Source of the DNA: an uncultured Glaciecola sp.
GTDB lineage: Bacteria; Pseudomonadota; Gammaproteobacteria; Enterobacterales; Alteromonadaceae
Direction: 5' to 3'
Assembly (NCBI RefSeq): GCF_937770335.1
Contig: NZ_CALJHY010000002.1
Span: 186,001 to 250,000, forward strand
Length of the DNA stretch: 64,000 nucleotides
A program made the translations under genes and the position numbers. This document shows positions 18,608-26,940 of this stretch, piece after piece. Each line of letters starts with the position of its first letter. The first letter of the stretch is position 1. The notes beneath the pieces were generated by a model, which worked only from the letters and a program-made list of their open reading frames with translations, searched no databases and was not told the origin of the DNA.

Positions 18608-21109
18608 TTAAGTCTCTATCGTTACTTCATTTTCAATTAACGTAACAACCTCAGAGTACAGATCAATATCAATCTCTGGCGCTTCCAGTGAAATAAGTAA
18701 GCTGTACCGAACCTCATTTTGCCAGCGCTCTAAGCCTGTCTTATATTTCCACCAACCACCTACAGGGCAAATTGCAATTGTATCCATGTCAGCTAAGTCT
18801 TGAGGTGAGCCTGTCCATATATCGGAATGAATACTTCCCCGTTTTCTGAAATCGCTGCCATATTTCCAACCTGAGCTGTCGCCTTCCGGCCCATCGTAAT
18901 TGACGTCGGCCATTAATTTGTTCACTTTTCCTTTGAAATTACTAAGTGTTTGTCCAGGCCTTATCACTTCAAATCTTAATGCGTGTGACTGATAGCTGTA
19001 ACGTTGCTTAAAGCCTCTTCGACTTGGATTGGGCTCAATAAAATATGAGAGGGTCACTTTAAGTTTTACATTACTATTATTGGGTAAATCGCGCAGTACT
19101 GACACAGGCCAAGGCAAGCGGTAAAGTTGCATATTTCCAAGTTTTGGATCGCTAGAGTTGGTAGAGCCCTGCTTAAAAGGTGTAATAGTGTTTTCAGCTA
19201 CAATGGTGAGTTCATTGGTTAGACTATACTTTGCGCGATCAAAATTTGGAACGCCATAGCCTACACTGCGAAGCATAGTTTCTTTCGCAACAGTTTGCGT
19301 ATGATCTGTTTTGAGGGCGTTAAACCTCTGCAACATTTTATCAGTCCAATTGGCTGAATGAATAAGTAATCCCCGAACGGTTTCAGGCCACAAGTCAGGG
19401 TATTCAGCCATTAGTTGGGCAGCGTAATTGGATACTAATGCTGTAGCTGCACTGGAATCTCTAGTTGTTTCAAACAGTTGGCCTGTTGTTCTGCCAGAGG
19501 TTGTCAGCAGAGAAACGGTATCAGCTTCAGTTAGAGATTGTTTATCTGGTGATAACAGTCTGTTACCTGCTTCAGCAACTAACTCTGGTTTATAAGGTGC
19601 ATGACGCTTCCACCCCCACTTGACAGAAGTACGCGCTGATGGACTTACATCTCCAGCTTCAGCAAATGGAGACCAATCGTCAAAGCCATACTCATCGACT
19701 GTCGTTAACTCTGTATACGCTCCTACCGTAATTGCATTCCATGCTTGCGCTGGGTCTTCAATTTGAGATAAGTGAGCTTGCTCCCAATAATCAACGTAAG
19801 GCAAGATTGCTCTATTATTACCTGTTGAAATTATAAATAATCGACTAAAATCTTCGCTAAAGTTAAATGCAGAATCGTCTAATTGAGAAGACCAAGACGA
19901 GGGTTGACCTCCTAAAAATTCTGGACCAGCCGTAACAGCTAACGAATAAACTCTGCTAATGTTTGGATTATTGATCTCTAATTTGTTTAGCGTACCTAAC
20001 GTAATTTCACCATAGAGTTTTGGGTCATTGGTTCCCGTGGGCGGTAAAATCCTTCCGGACTCTATAATATGCGTTATCTCAATATTATCATTAGACAACG
20101 CTGCTTTTTGTAAATCACCGTAAGCTGCTATACCTGCCTGCAATGAGCCATGGGGAGAGTATGGCGGGCTACCTAAAATATTGTTATCGTAGTGCGGCCA
20201 AGTGGAAAGCCAACATTCTGAATAACTTGCATCGCTAAAAGGTGAAAGCAAGGGATTGTTATAGTTTACACCAGTATCAAGTATTACTACCGATGTGCTT
20301 TCATTATTTGGATTGCTAATTCGTTGAATTACGTTATTTGCCCATTCGAGCTGCTCTCGTGGCTCGCTAGATACAATTGGAACGGGAACTTCTTTTGCTA
20401 GGCGAAGTTCTTTTAAATTTGAAATCAGGTAAACAGCATTCTCTAGCTGAGATATTGACACTTTAATCAAGTGCACAGTGCAATCAAAAAACGTTTGAGA
20501 AGAGTTTCCAAGCTCACCACCGAGCCTTTCAGCAAGCAGTGAGACAAATTCTTGTGAGGTATTACTATCTTTGCCCAGCCAAAGTTCTACCCAGACTTGC
20601 TGGTTTCTATCTTCTGGAAAGTAATCCGGATTGTCAGTCCAAAATGATTTGATATCTGCCAATCGCATAGACTGGATGCTGTTAATAAGATTGTGATTTC
20701 TTGGCTCATTGTTTTCATTCAAGGTTGAGTTTAAATATTGTTCAACTCTTGTATGGAAGACGTTTCTTTTAGACTCAGGAACAAAAACTACGGCCTGTTC
20801 GACATTGTTTACATTCGTAAGACTTTTAAGTCTAAAACTTTTGTTATCAATTTTGTCAAAAGGTAGTGGTTGGTTTGCAAAGCCGGTTAACTCAACATAA
20901 ATTCCTAGCTCTTCAGATAATGGAGTAACAGCTGCCTGTCTTTTTTGATCATAGTTTTCTAATGCACTAGAAAACTGACTTTGGAGGCTAGAACCATGTT
21001 GAACTCTATCTCTTAATAGTACTGAAGGAGTTCTTCCTGGCTGCTTTGACTGATAATTTTCATTTGTGTAAAACCCTTGAAGTTTTAAATGGTGCTTCCT
21101 TTCACTCAC
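18608..21109 (-). CDS. ietS: Subtilisin-like S8 serine protease, IetS-type effector
   Basis: 833 residues. The S8 catalytic triad is visible: Asp278 (VVILDTGVN), His320 (SPHGSLQAG) and Ser553 (RDSSAATALV, where most subtilases have GTSxA). The oxyanion Asn lies in STGNN. There is no signal peptide, so it acts in the cytoplasm. N-terminal ~250 and C-terminal ~200 residues are extra domains of unknown role. The start is a GTG with GAGG 8 bases upstream, 8 bases after the AAA ATPase stop. An AAA-ATPase plus subtilase pair matches IetAS, known as a plasmid-stability and anti-phage module; the protease is the toxic part. Confidence 0.85.
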   Translation of the reverse strand: MSERKHHLKLQGFYTNENYQSKQPGRTPSVLLRDRVQHGSSLQSQFSSALENYDQKRQAAVTPLSEELGIYVELTGFANQPLPFDKIDNKSFRLKSLTNVNNVEQAVVFVPESKRNVFHTRVEQYLNSTLNENNEPRNHNLINSIQSMRLADIKSFWTDNPDYFPEDRNQQVWVELWLGKDSNTSQEFVSLLAERLGGELGNSSQTFFDCTVHLIKVSISQLENAVYLISNLKELRLAKEVPVPIVSSEPREQLEWANNVIQRISNPNNESTSVVILDTGVNYNNPLLSPFSDASYSECWLSTWPHYDNNILGSPPYSPHGSLQAGIAAYGDLQKAALSNDNIEITHIIESGRILPPTGTNDPKLYGEITLGTLNKLEINNPNISRVYSLAVTAGPEFLGGQPSSWSSQLDDSAFNFSEDFSRLFIISTGNNRAILPYVDYWEQAHLSQIEDPAQAWNAITVGAYTELTTVDEYGFDDWSPFAEAGDVSPSARTSVKWGWKRHAPYKPELVAEAGNRLLSPDKQSLTEADTVSLLTTSGRTTGQLFETTRDSSAATALVSNYAAQLMAEYPDLWPETVRGLLIHSANWTDKMLQRFNALKTDHTQTVAKETMLRSVGYGVPNFDRAKYSLTNELTIVAENTITPFKQGSTNSSDPKLGNMQLYRLPWPVSVLRDLPNNSNVKLKVTLSYFIEPNPSRRGFKQRYSYQSHALRFEVIRPGQTLSNFKGKVNKLMADVNYDGPEGDSSGWKYGSDFRKRGSIHSDIWTGSPQDLADMDTIAICPVGGWWKYKTGLERWQNEVRYSLLISLEAPEIDIDLYSEVVTLIENEVTIET

Positions 21110-21117
21110 TGACTACC

Positions 21118-22113
21118 TCATTCGTAATTAAATAAAGACTTTCCTGACTTTCTTCTTTCAATTGCAGCTAATAAAATTTCTTCATCAACTAACGCATCGT
21201 TATGGAGAACAAACTCCTTGGCAGCATCTTCACATGCTTGCGTTACTTCAGCCGCACTTAATCCGAAAGCGGTATTGACAATTGGGATCATGTTCACATG
21301 GCTTAAATCGAATAACGCTAATGTTCTTTTAATTAGTTCAGAAATTTGGGGTTGGTCTGGTTTAGAAAAACTAATAAATTGATCAAAGCGACGGTTAAGC
21401 GCTCTGTCTAACAACTCTGGATGATTAGTTGCAGCGACTATTAAACTGTCTGAATTATCCTGCTCAACAAACATTAGAAAAGAATTTAATATTCTTCTAA
21501 TTTCTCCGACGTCATTTGCAGCGCCTCTTTGTGCACCTATTGCGTCAAACTCATCAAATAAATAAACCGCTCGTGTTTGAGCAATATGATCGAAGATTGA
21601 CCTAAGTTTGGACGCGGTTTCACCCATAAAGCGCGTGATAAGTGAATCAAGAACAATCGTATACATCGGCAGCTTTAGTTCAGTTGCTAGCATCGAGGCA
21701 GACATAGTTTTACCCGTGCCAGGAGGACCAACGAACATTAACTTTCTACTTGGCGCTAACCCAAAGCGACTCAACTTGTCTTTTTGCCTTTGTTCGAAAA
21801 TAACTTTCTCAAATCTTGTTACTATTTCGGGTGAAAGAACAAGTTCGTTTAATCTGACTGAATGAGACGTATGTTCCAATAGCCCCTGCAATTCACCTGA
21901 ATTAACTTTTTTGAGTTGAACCGGTGCAGAAGAAACTGATTTCACATTTGATACTTGTGATTTTTCGATGATATTTTTGATCTCATCCGCGAATTTAGTG
22001 TGACCTTTTCTCGCTTCCTTTGCAGCCAATTGCATCGCAAGTGAATAAAAGCGAGTATCGTCACGATCTGCATGACTTTTTAATAGTGCTTTTATTTGTT
22101 CAGCCGTGGCCAT
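21118..22113 (-). CDS. ietA: AAA+ ATPase, IetA-type partner of the subtilase
   Basis: 331 residues. Residues 1-60 are a helical, charged N-terminus; ~85-320 a single AAA+ module with Walker A GPPGTGKT (129-136), Walker B YLFDEFDAIG (184-193), and sensor/arginine-finger region (AATNHPELLDRALNRRFD). The gene is directly upstream of ietS and co-transcribed. In the characterised pTi-SAKURA pair the ATPase counteracts the protease; related pairs protect against phage. The role here is by analogy. Confidence 0.87.
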   Translation of the reverse strand: MATAEQIKALLKSHADRDDTRFYSLAMQLAAKEARKGHTKFADEIKNIIEKSQVSNVKSVSSAPVQLKKVNSGELQGLLEHTSHSVRLNELVLSPEIVTRFEKVIFEQRQKDKLSRFGLAPSRKLMFVGPPGTGKTMSASMLATELKLPMYTIVLDSLITRFMGETASKLRSIFDHIAQTRAVYLFDEFDAIGAQRGAANDVGEIRRILNSFLMFVEQDNSDSLIVAATNHPELLDRALNRRFDQFISFSKPDQPQISELIKRTLALFDLSHVNMIPIVNTAFGLSAAEVTQACEDAAKEFVLHNDALVDEEILLAAIERRKSGKSLFNYE

Positions 22114-22141
22114 AATGTGTCTTCCGTAATATTACTAGTCG

Positions 22142-22579
22142 TTAGCTTACTTTTGCTAAACCAAAATGTATTTGTTCTTGAGTCGGTGTAAGCCCTAAAA
22201 AATCACCCACCAATTTTTTAACTGGCGCAATATTAATAAGCACTCCCTCTGCATGAGTATCCAATGTATCAGCAATTAAATATCTTTGACTATTTATATC
22301 CAAAAATATTCGTTCATTATCATTTATTGTTCGCGGCGCGCGAACCGTGTCATAAATACATTGTGATAATTTGGCAAATACACTGATTGATAGACCAAAC
22401 TTTTTCTCAATATGTTGAACCGTCGCAAAGAACATTAGATCACCGGTATCAAACCGCCGAGCAGAGCGTGCATGAGTAGTTTGGTTACTGTATGGCGCTA
22501 GCGCATCAGTCCATGCTCGCAATTGATGTCGCTTAATATCCAAGGCTTCACAAATATCTTTTGTTTTCAGAACGGTCAA
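22142..22579 (-). CDS. MerR-like helix-turn-helix regulator next to ietAS
   Basis: 145 residues. The N-terminus (VLKTKDICEALDIKRHQLRA, then RRFDTGDLMFFATVQHIEK) fits a MerR-type winged helix-turn-helix. The remaining ~70 residues form a small domain with no recognised ligand motif and no conserved Cys. It lies 28 bases upstream of ietA on the same strand and is likely the first gene of that operon, either regulating it or acting as a third component. Not assigned to a known regulator. Confidence 0.62.
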   Translation of the reverse strand: MTVLKTKDICEALDIKRHQLRAWTDALAPYSNQTTHARSARRFDTGDLMFFATVQHIEKKFGLSISVFAKLSQCIYDTVRAPRTINDNERIFLDINSQRYLIADTLDTHAEGVLINIAPVKKLVGDFLGLTPTQEQIHFGLAKVS

Positions 22580-23122
22580 AAGTAATATTCACATATTGTC
22601 AAAAACTGCGCTTAAATTAGCACAGTTTTACGCAAGTATCTATGTAGGGTTGCTCTTTGATAGTAGGATGCGGCTACTCGTAAGTTCGTTCCAACTCTGG
22701 GTTTGTAATATGCAGATAAACCTGTATTTGGCGAATAACAGCCCCCCGTCTTATGTATTGGGCAATCGTCGTATTCATGTATTGCACCCTCGTCATGTAA
22801 TAGAGGAATTTTACTAGCAACATACAAAATCTTATAAGATGTGTTTGATCAAAATTATGGGGTGTTAAATTTGTATCTAGCAAAACTAAATCACTTGCTA
22901 TGGCGATAATCGTTGTTTACTGTGGTTATTAATTTTGCCCTGTCTCAATGGCTGGAAATATAGATTCGTAGGAGGTTTGCGGCATTCAATGCTCAAATAT
23001 TATCTCAATAAATCCCCATAAATTACCCATTACCGGCCCACATACGACCCGTTGGTGACACATAGAGCAATTGTTATGGCTTTTGAACAGAATGTTTTGA
23101 ACTAAGTGCTTGAAAAGAAAGG
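22580..23122. other. Spacer between the accessory region and the tRNA-Val genes
   Basis: About 540 bases. It must hold the promoter of the MerR-ietAS operon near its left end and the 3' flank of tRNA-Val at its right end. Overlapping short frames of 65-73 codons on both strands have no protein-like character. No terminator and no copy of the tRNA 3' end (the usual attachment-site sign) was found by eye. Confidence 0.45.
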
Positions 23123-23198
23123 TGGTGGTCGCTACTGGGCTTGAACCAGTGACCCTCGCCTTGTAAGGGCGATGCTCTCCCAACTGAGCTAAGCGACC
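23123..23198 (-). tRNA. tRNA-Val (anticodon TAC), downstream copy
   Basis: 76 bases including an encoded CCA. The acceptor stem pairs GGTCGCT with AGCGACC. The anticodon loop CTTACAA sits between TCGCC and GGCGA. The D-arm block TTAGCTCAG and the T-arm block GGTTCAAGCC are standard. Its 3' end faces the mobile region. Confidence 0.97.
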
Positions 23199-23225
23199 AT
23201 CATATTGATTTTGCTAGAGAAGAAG

Positions 23226-23301
23226 TGGTGGTCGCTACTGGGCTTGAACCAGTGACCCTCGCCTTGTAAGGGCGATGCTCTCCCAACTGAGCTAAGCGAC
23301 C
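23226..23301 (-). tRNA. tRNA-Val (anticodon TAC), promoter-proximal copy
   Basis: Identical in sequence to the neighbouring tRNA-Val, separated by 27 bases. Both are transcribed leftward from the promoter at 23350-23377. Confidence 0.97.
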
Positions 23302-23349
23302 ATCTTATCTAACAAACTTACTGAAGTGTTCCTCGGTAAGTGGGGGCGT

Positions 23350-23377
23350 ATTATAGGGTTGAGACTGAATCTGTCAA
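23350..23377 (-). promoter_or_regulatory. Sigma-70 promoter of the tRNA-Val operon
   Basis: On the minus strand: TTGACA (complement of 23372-23377), 16-base spacer, TATAAT (complement of 23350-23355), then a GC-rich discriminator (ACGCCCCC). This is a near-consensus stable-RNA promoter, and the GC-rich discriminator suggests stringent control. Confidence 0.85.
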
Positions 23378-23509
23378 CAGCCTTTTACAAAAAAAGTCCT
23401 GTTCGTCTAAAAAATGGCCAAACAATCAGTTATTTTCTTATGCATTGCTATTTACTGGCGGCATTAAACGGTAAACTATGCCCAATTAATTTTTAGGAAT
23501 AATATTATA

Positions 23510-24919
23510 ATGACAGTGGTAACTCGTTTTGCTCCAAGTCCGACCGGCTATTTACATGTTGGTGGTGCCCGAACTGCTCTTTACTCTTGGTTGTATGCCA
23601 AGAGTAAAGGTGGCGAATTTGTATTAAGAATAGAAGATACAGATCTGGTGCGGTCTACCGACGAAGCAAAACAAGCCATTTTAGATGGTATGGATTGGTT
23701 GGGCTTACATCATGACAAAGGGCCTTACTATCAAACCGAGCGCTTTGACCGTTACAACCAAATTATTGAAGAGTTGCTAGAAAAAGGGTTGGCTTATAAG
23801 TGCTTCATGTCAGTTGCAGAACTCGACGCAATTCGTGAAGAGCAAGAAAAGAACGGAGAAAAGCCGCGTTATCCTGGTACTTGGCGTGAGAGGACGGATC
23901 ACCCAGAAGGTCAACCCTTCGTTATCCGATTCAAAAATCCATTAGAAGGTGATGTGGTTATTAATGACCATATTCGCGGCGAAATTCGTATTTCTAACAC
24001 AGAATTAGATGATTTGATTATCAAGCGAACCGACGGTGCGCCGACATATAACTTCTGTGTGGTTGTTGATGACTGGGATATGGGTATTACTCATGTTGTC
24101 AGAGGTGAGGACCACATTAATAACACGCCACGTCAAATTAATATTCTCAATGCATTGGCAGCGCCGATCCCTGAATATGCGCATGTGTCGATGATTTTAG
24201 GAGATGATGGCAAAAAGTTATCTAAACGTCATGGCGCAGTTAGCGTTATGCAATATAGAGACGATGGTTATCTGCCTAAAGCGGTTTTAAACTATCTAGT
24301 TCGTTTAGGTTGGTCTCATGGTGATCAAGAAATATTCAGTGTTGAAGAAATGATCGAACATTTTAGTCTTGATTCGATAAGTAAGTCGGCGAGTGCATTT
24401 AACACAGAAAAACTAAATTGGTTAAATGAACACTACATCAAGACATTGCCTGCGGCAGAGGTTGCCCCATATGCAAAATGGCACTTTGACCAGCAAGGTA
24501 TCGATTGCAGCAACGGCCCGAGCTTAGAGAGCGTGATTGAAATTCAAGCCGAGCGTGTAACGACGTTAAAAGAATTGGCTGCTATAAGTACGTACTTTTA
24601 TGCTGATTTCGAGGCTTTTGATGAAAAGGCAGCTAAAAAGCATTTGCGTGTTGTTGCTAAAGAGCCATTGCAAGAAGTTAGAGAAGCGTTGCTTGCGGTT
24701 GTAGACTGGTCGCCTCAGAATATACAAGCTGCCATCAACGCAACTGCCGAGAAATTAGATGTGGGTATGGGCAAAATTGGCATGCCATTGCGTGTTGCAG
24801 CTACAGGTTCAGGTAATTCTCCGGCTTTAGATGTGACCTTAAACCTGATGAATAAAGATCAAATTGTGCAAAGAATAGACAAGGCGCTCATTTACATAAC
24901 AAATAGAGAAAATTCTTAA
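23510..24919 (+). CDS. gltX: Glutamate--tRNA ligase
   Basis: 469 residues, the usual length for a non-discriminating-type bacterial GluRS (E. coli 471). It charges tRNA-Glu with glutamate using ATP. Class I signatures are present: the HIGH-equivalent in [20 protein letters not shown] and the KMSKS-equivalent in [13 protein letters not shown] near residue 240; the anticodon-binding domain fills ~320-465. The ATG follows TAGGAATAATATTATA. tRNA-Glu genes lie 400-600 bases downstream, a common arrangement in Alteromonadales. Confidence 0.98.
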   Translation: MTVVTRFAPSPTGYLHVGGARTALYSWLYAKSKGGEFVLRIEDTDLVRSTDEAKQAILDGMDWLGLHHDKGPYYQTERFDRYNQIIEELLEKGLAYKCFMSVAELDAIREEQEKNGEKPRYPGTWRERTDHPEGQPFVIRFKNPLEGDVVINDHIRGEIRISNTELDDLIIKRTDGAPTYNFCVVVDDWDMGITHVVRGEDHINNTPRQINILNALAAPIPEYAHVSMILGDDGKKLSKRHGAVSVMQYRDDGYLPKAVLNYLVRLGWSHGDQEIFSVEEMIEHFSLDSISKSASAFNTEKLNWLNEHYIKTLPAAEVAPYAKWHFDQQGIDCSNGPSLESVIEIQAERVTTLKELAAISTYFYADFEAFDEKAAKKHLRVVAKEPLQEVREALLAVVDWSPQNIQAAINATAEKLDVGMGKIGMPLRVAATGSGNSPALDVTLNLMNKDQIVQRIDKALIYITNRENS

Positions 24920-24927
24920 AAAAATCG

Positions 24928-24956
24928 TTGACATAATTAAGTCAGATGCCTAAAAT
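24928..24956 (+). promoter_or_regulatory. Promoter of the tRNA-Ala/tRNA-Glu operon
   Basis: TTGACA (24928-24933), a 17-base spacer and TAAAAT (24951-24956), followed by GCGCCCCGC. Consensus -35 and spacing with a GC-rich discriminator fit a stringently controlled tRNA promoter starting just after gltX. Confidence 0.85.
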
Positions 24957-25014
24957 GCGCCCCGCTGTTAAGGAACTGTAGCGCAATACGTAGCTCGCAG
25001 GTCCATTTGGACAC

Positions 25015-25090
<76 letters not shown>

Positions 25091-25310
25091 AGTTTTATTA
25101 TTGTGTGTCATGTTAGTAAAATCCAAATGTAGCCATTTGGTCTATGTTAATAAAAATTGAGTCACCGCAAGGTAGTTGATTTTTGTAACAAAGGATAGAA
25201 AAAAATCCAAGCTGTCGCGGCTTGGTCTAGGTTAGGATAACGTCGTTCACGTAAGTGTTCGGTTATTCTAACAAAAAACTATCGAAGCTTGCTTTGATGA
25301 AAAGTTTTTT

Positions 25311-25386
25311 GTCCCCTTCGTCTAGAGGCCTAGGACACCGCCCTTTCACGGCGGTAACAGGGGTTCGAATCCCCTAGGGGACGCCA
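25311..25386 (+). tRNA. tRNA-Glu (anticodon TTC), first copy
   Basis: 76 bases with encoded CCA. The acceptor GTCCCCT pairs with AGGGGAC. The anticodon stem-loop CCGCC-CTTTCAC-GGCGG gives TTC. T-arm AGGGGTTCGAATCCCCT is perfect. Confidence 0.97.
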
Positions 25387-25534
25387 TTTTCCCATTTGTA
25401 AATTTGGGCAGTACTAGTAACAGTAACAAATCCAAGCTATCGTGGCTTGGTCTAGGTTAGAGTGACATCGTCCACTTTGTGTTCAGTTACTCTAACAAAA
25501 AACTATCAAAGCTTGCTTTGTTGAAAAGTTTTTT

Positions 25535-25610
25535 GTCCCCTTCGTCTAGAGGCCTAGGACACCGCCCTTTCACGGCGGTAACAGGGGTTCGAATCCCCTA
25601 GGGGACGCCA
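25535..25610 (+). tRNA. tRNA-Glu (anticodon TTC), second copy
   Basis: Identical to the first tRNA-Glu gene, 224 bases downstream of it; it ends 8 bases before the operon terminator. Confidence 0.97.
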
Positions 25611-25618
25611 ATTAAAGA

Positions 25619-25645
25619 AACCACCCAATCGGGTGGTTTTTTTTT
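25619..25645 (+). terminator. Rho-independent terminator of the tRNA operon
   Basis: A 7-bp stem ACCACCC/GGGTGGT with an AATC tetraloop, then nine T residues: a strong intrinsic terminator directly after the second tRNA-Glu. Confidence 0.93.
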
Positions 25646-25757
25646 ATCTGTTTTTCGGTTTATATAAATAGAGACGATCTGCAGTATCGCGGATAACATA
25701 GATAAATAATTCAGACTAATCACCGTAAAAAATATCAATTGAGGCATACTTCTCCCT

Positions 25758-26684
25758 ATGAAAATTGTATTAGCTCCAATGGAAGGTGTTGTCGATCACC
25801 TAATGAGAGATATGCTAACCAGAGTTGGTGGCTTTGACTTGTGCATCACTGAATTTATTAGAGTCGTTGAGCAACTGCTTCCAGAAAAAACATTCTATCG
25901 TTTATGCCCTGAACTCCTCAATGGTGCTGTCACATCCTCCGGTGTGCCGGTTAGAGTACAATTGCTTGGACAACATCCAGAATGGTTAGCCGAAAACGCG
26001 GTTCGAGCAGTTGAATTAGGTTCTCCTGGTATTGATTTAAACTTTGGATGTCCCGCGAAAACGGTCAATAAAAGCAAGGGTGGAGCAGTGCTACTGAAAG
26101 AGCCTGAAACGCTTTACAAAATTATCAAAGCAGTGCGTGATGCAGTGCCCAAAGATCAGCCTGTAAGCGCAAAAATACGGCTCGGATTTGACGACACATC
26201 GCTCGCACTAGAAAACGCAGATGCAATCACTCAAGCTGGTGCGGATCTGCTAACCGTTCATGCAAGAACCAAGTCAGATGGCTACAAACCGCCAGCTTAT
26301 TGGGAATGGATTGCAAAAATTAAAGAAGTCACTGACATTCCGATTATTGCCAATGGTGAAATATGGACTGCGGATGATGCCAAGCTATGCCAAGAACGAA
26401 GCGGTTGTCAAAATTTAATGCTTGGACGCGGCGCTTTGGCAATGCCTAATTTAGCGCAAACAATCAAAAATAATCATACCCCAATGTCGTGGGAGCAGAC
26501 CAAAGAGCTACTGGTGTCGTATTCTGGCTATGAAATATACTCTGATAAAGGGCGATATTACCCCAACAGAATAAAGCAGTGGTTTAACTATCTGAAAAGA
26601 CAATACCCTGAAGCTGAAACTATGTTTGTTGAGCTAAGAAAGCTTAAAAATGCGGATGACATCGTACGAATGTTGGCTTCATAA
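25758..26684 (+). CDS. dusC: tRNA-dihydrouridine(16) synthase
   Basis: 308 residues, FMN-dependent TIM-barrel enzyme that reduces U16 in tRNA. The start MKIVLAPMEGVVDHLMRDML and the DusC-like YEIYSDKGRYYPNRIKQWF near the C-terminus separate it from DusA and DusB. The catalytic Cys is in LNFGCPAKTVNKSKGGA near residue 98. FMN-phosphate contacts lie in ANGEIWT and MLGRGAL. It is monocistronic, about 110 bases after the tRNA operon terminator. Confidence 0.93.
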   Translation: MKIVLAPMEGVVDHLMRDMLTRVGGFDLCITEFIRVVEQLLPEKTFYRLCPELLNGAVTSSGVPVRVQLLGQHPEWLAENAVRAVELGSPGIDLNFGCPAKTVNKSKGGAVLLKEPETLYKIIKAVRDAVPKDQPVSAKIRLGFDDTSLALENADAITQAGADLLTVHARTKSDGYKPPAYWEWIAKIKEVTDIPIIANGEIWTADDAKLCQERSGCQNLMLGRGALAMPNLAQTIKNNHTPMSWEQTKELLVSYSGYEIYSDKGRYYPNRIKQWFNYLKRQYPEAETMFVELRKLKNADDIVRMLAS

Positions 26685-26940
26685 CAAATCGACATCCAAA
26701 AATCTGCTACGCTATCGGTTAATTCGATTATCAACTATGTTGAATTGTTGACAATCGACTCGTTGTAAAAACGCAAATTAAATGACTAATTAAACAATCT
26801 CGATTACAGTTTCTACCATGTTTTGCTAATGTTACGGACAAGTAAGGTTAGCAAACATATTGTGTGGATGTTTAGACCCGTGAATCCAGTCAATCTTTAT
26901 ATAAAAACAAAAACGATGTTGTTCAACAACAAGGAAATAT

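Larger units (their letters stand above)
25203..25610 (+). repeat. Tandem ~225-bp duplication, each unit a structured spacer plus tRNA-Glu
   Basis: Unit 1 (about 25203-25427) and unit 2 (25428-25610, cut after the tRNA) share the spacer and the tRNA. The tRNAs are identical, while the spacers differ at many bases yet keep the same hairpins: CCAAGC/GCTTGG (25207-25225), an 11-bp stem at 25231-25241 with 25262-25272, and an A/T-rich stem-loop just before the tRNA. In unit 2 the 11-bp stem lies at 25456-25466 and 25486-25496 with compensating changes. Confidence 0.85.

Noticed and set aside
22596-23183. Several 65-73-codon ORFs upstream of tRNA-Val
   Set aside because: They overlap one another on both strands, one runs through the tRNA gene, and none has protein-like composition.
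23123-23301. Direct repeat of tRNA-Val as island attachment sites
   Set aside because: The two copies are complete adjacent tRNA genes from one promoter, so they are an ordinary tRNA pair rather than attL/attR.
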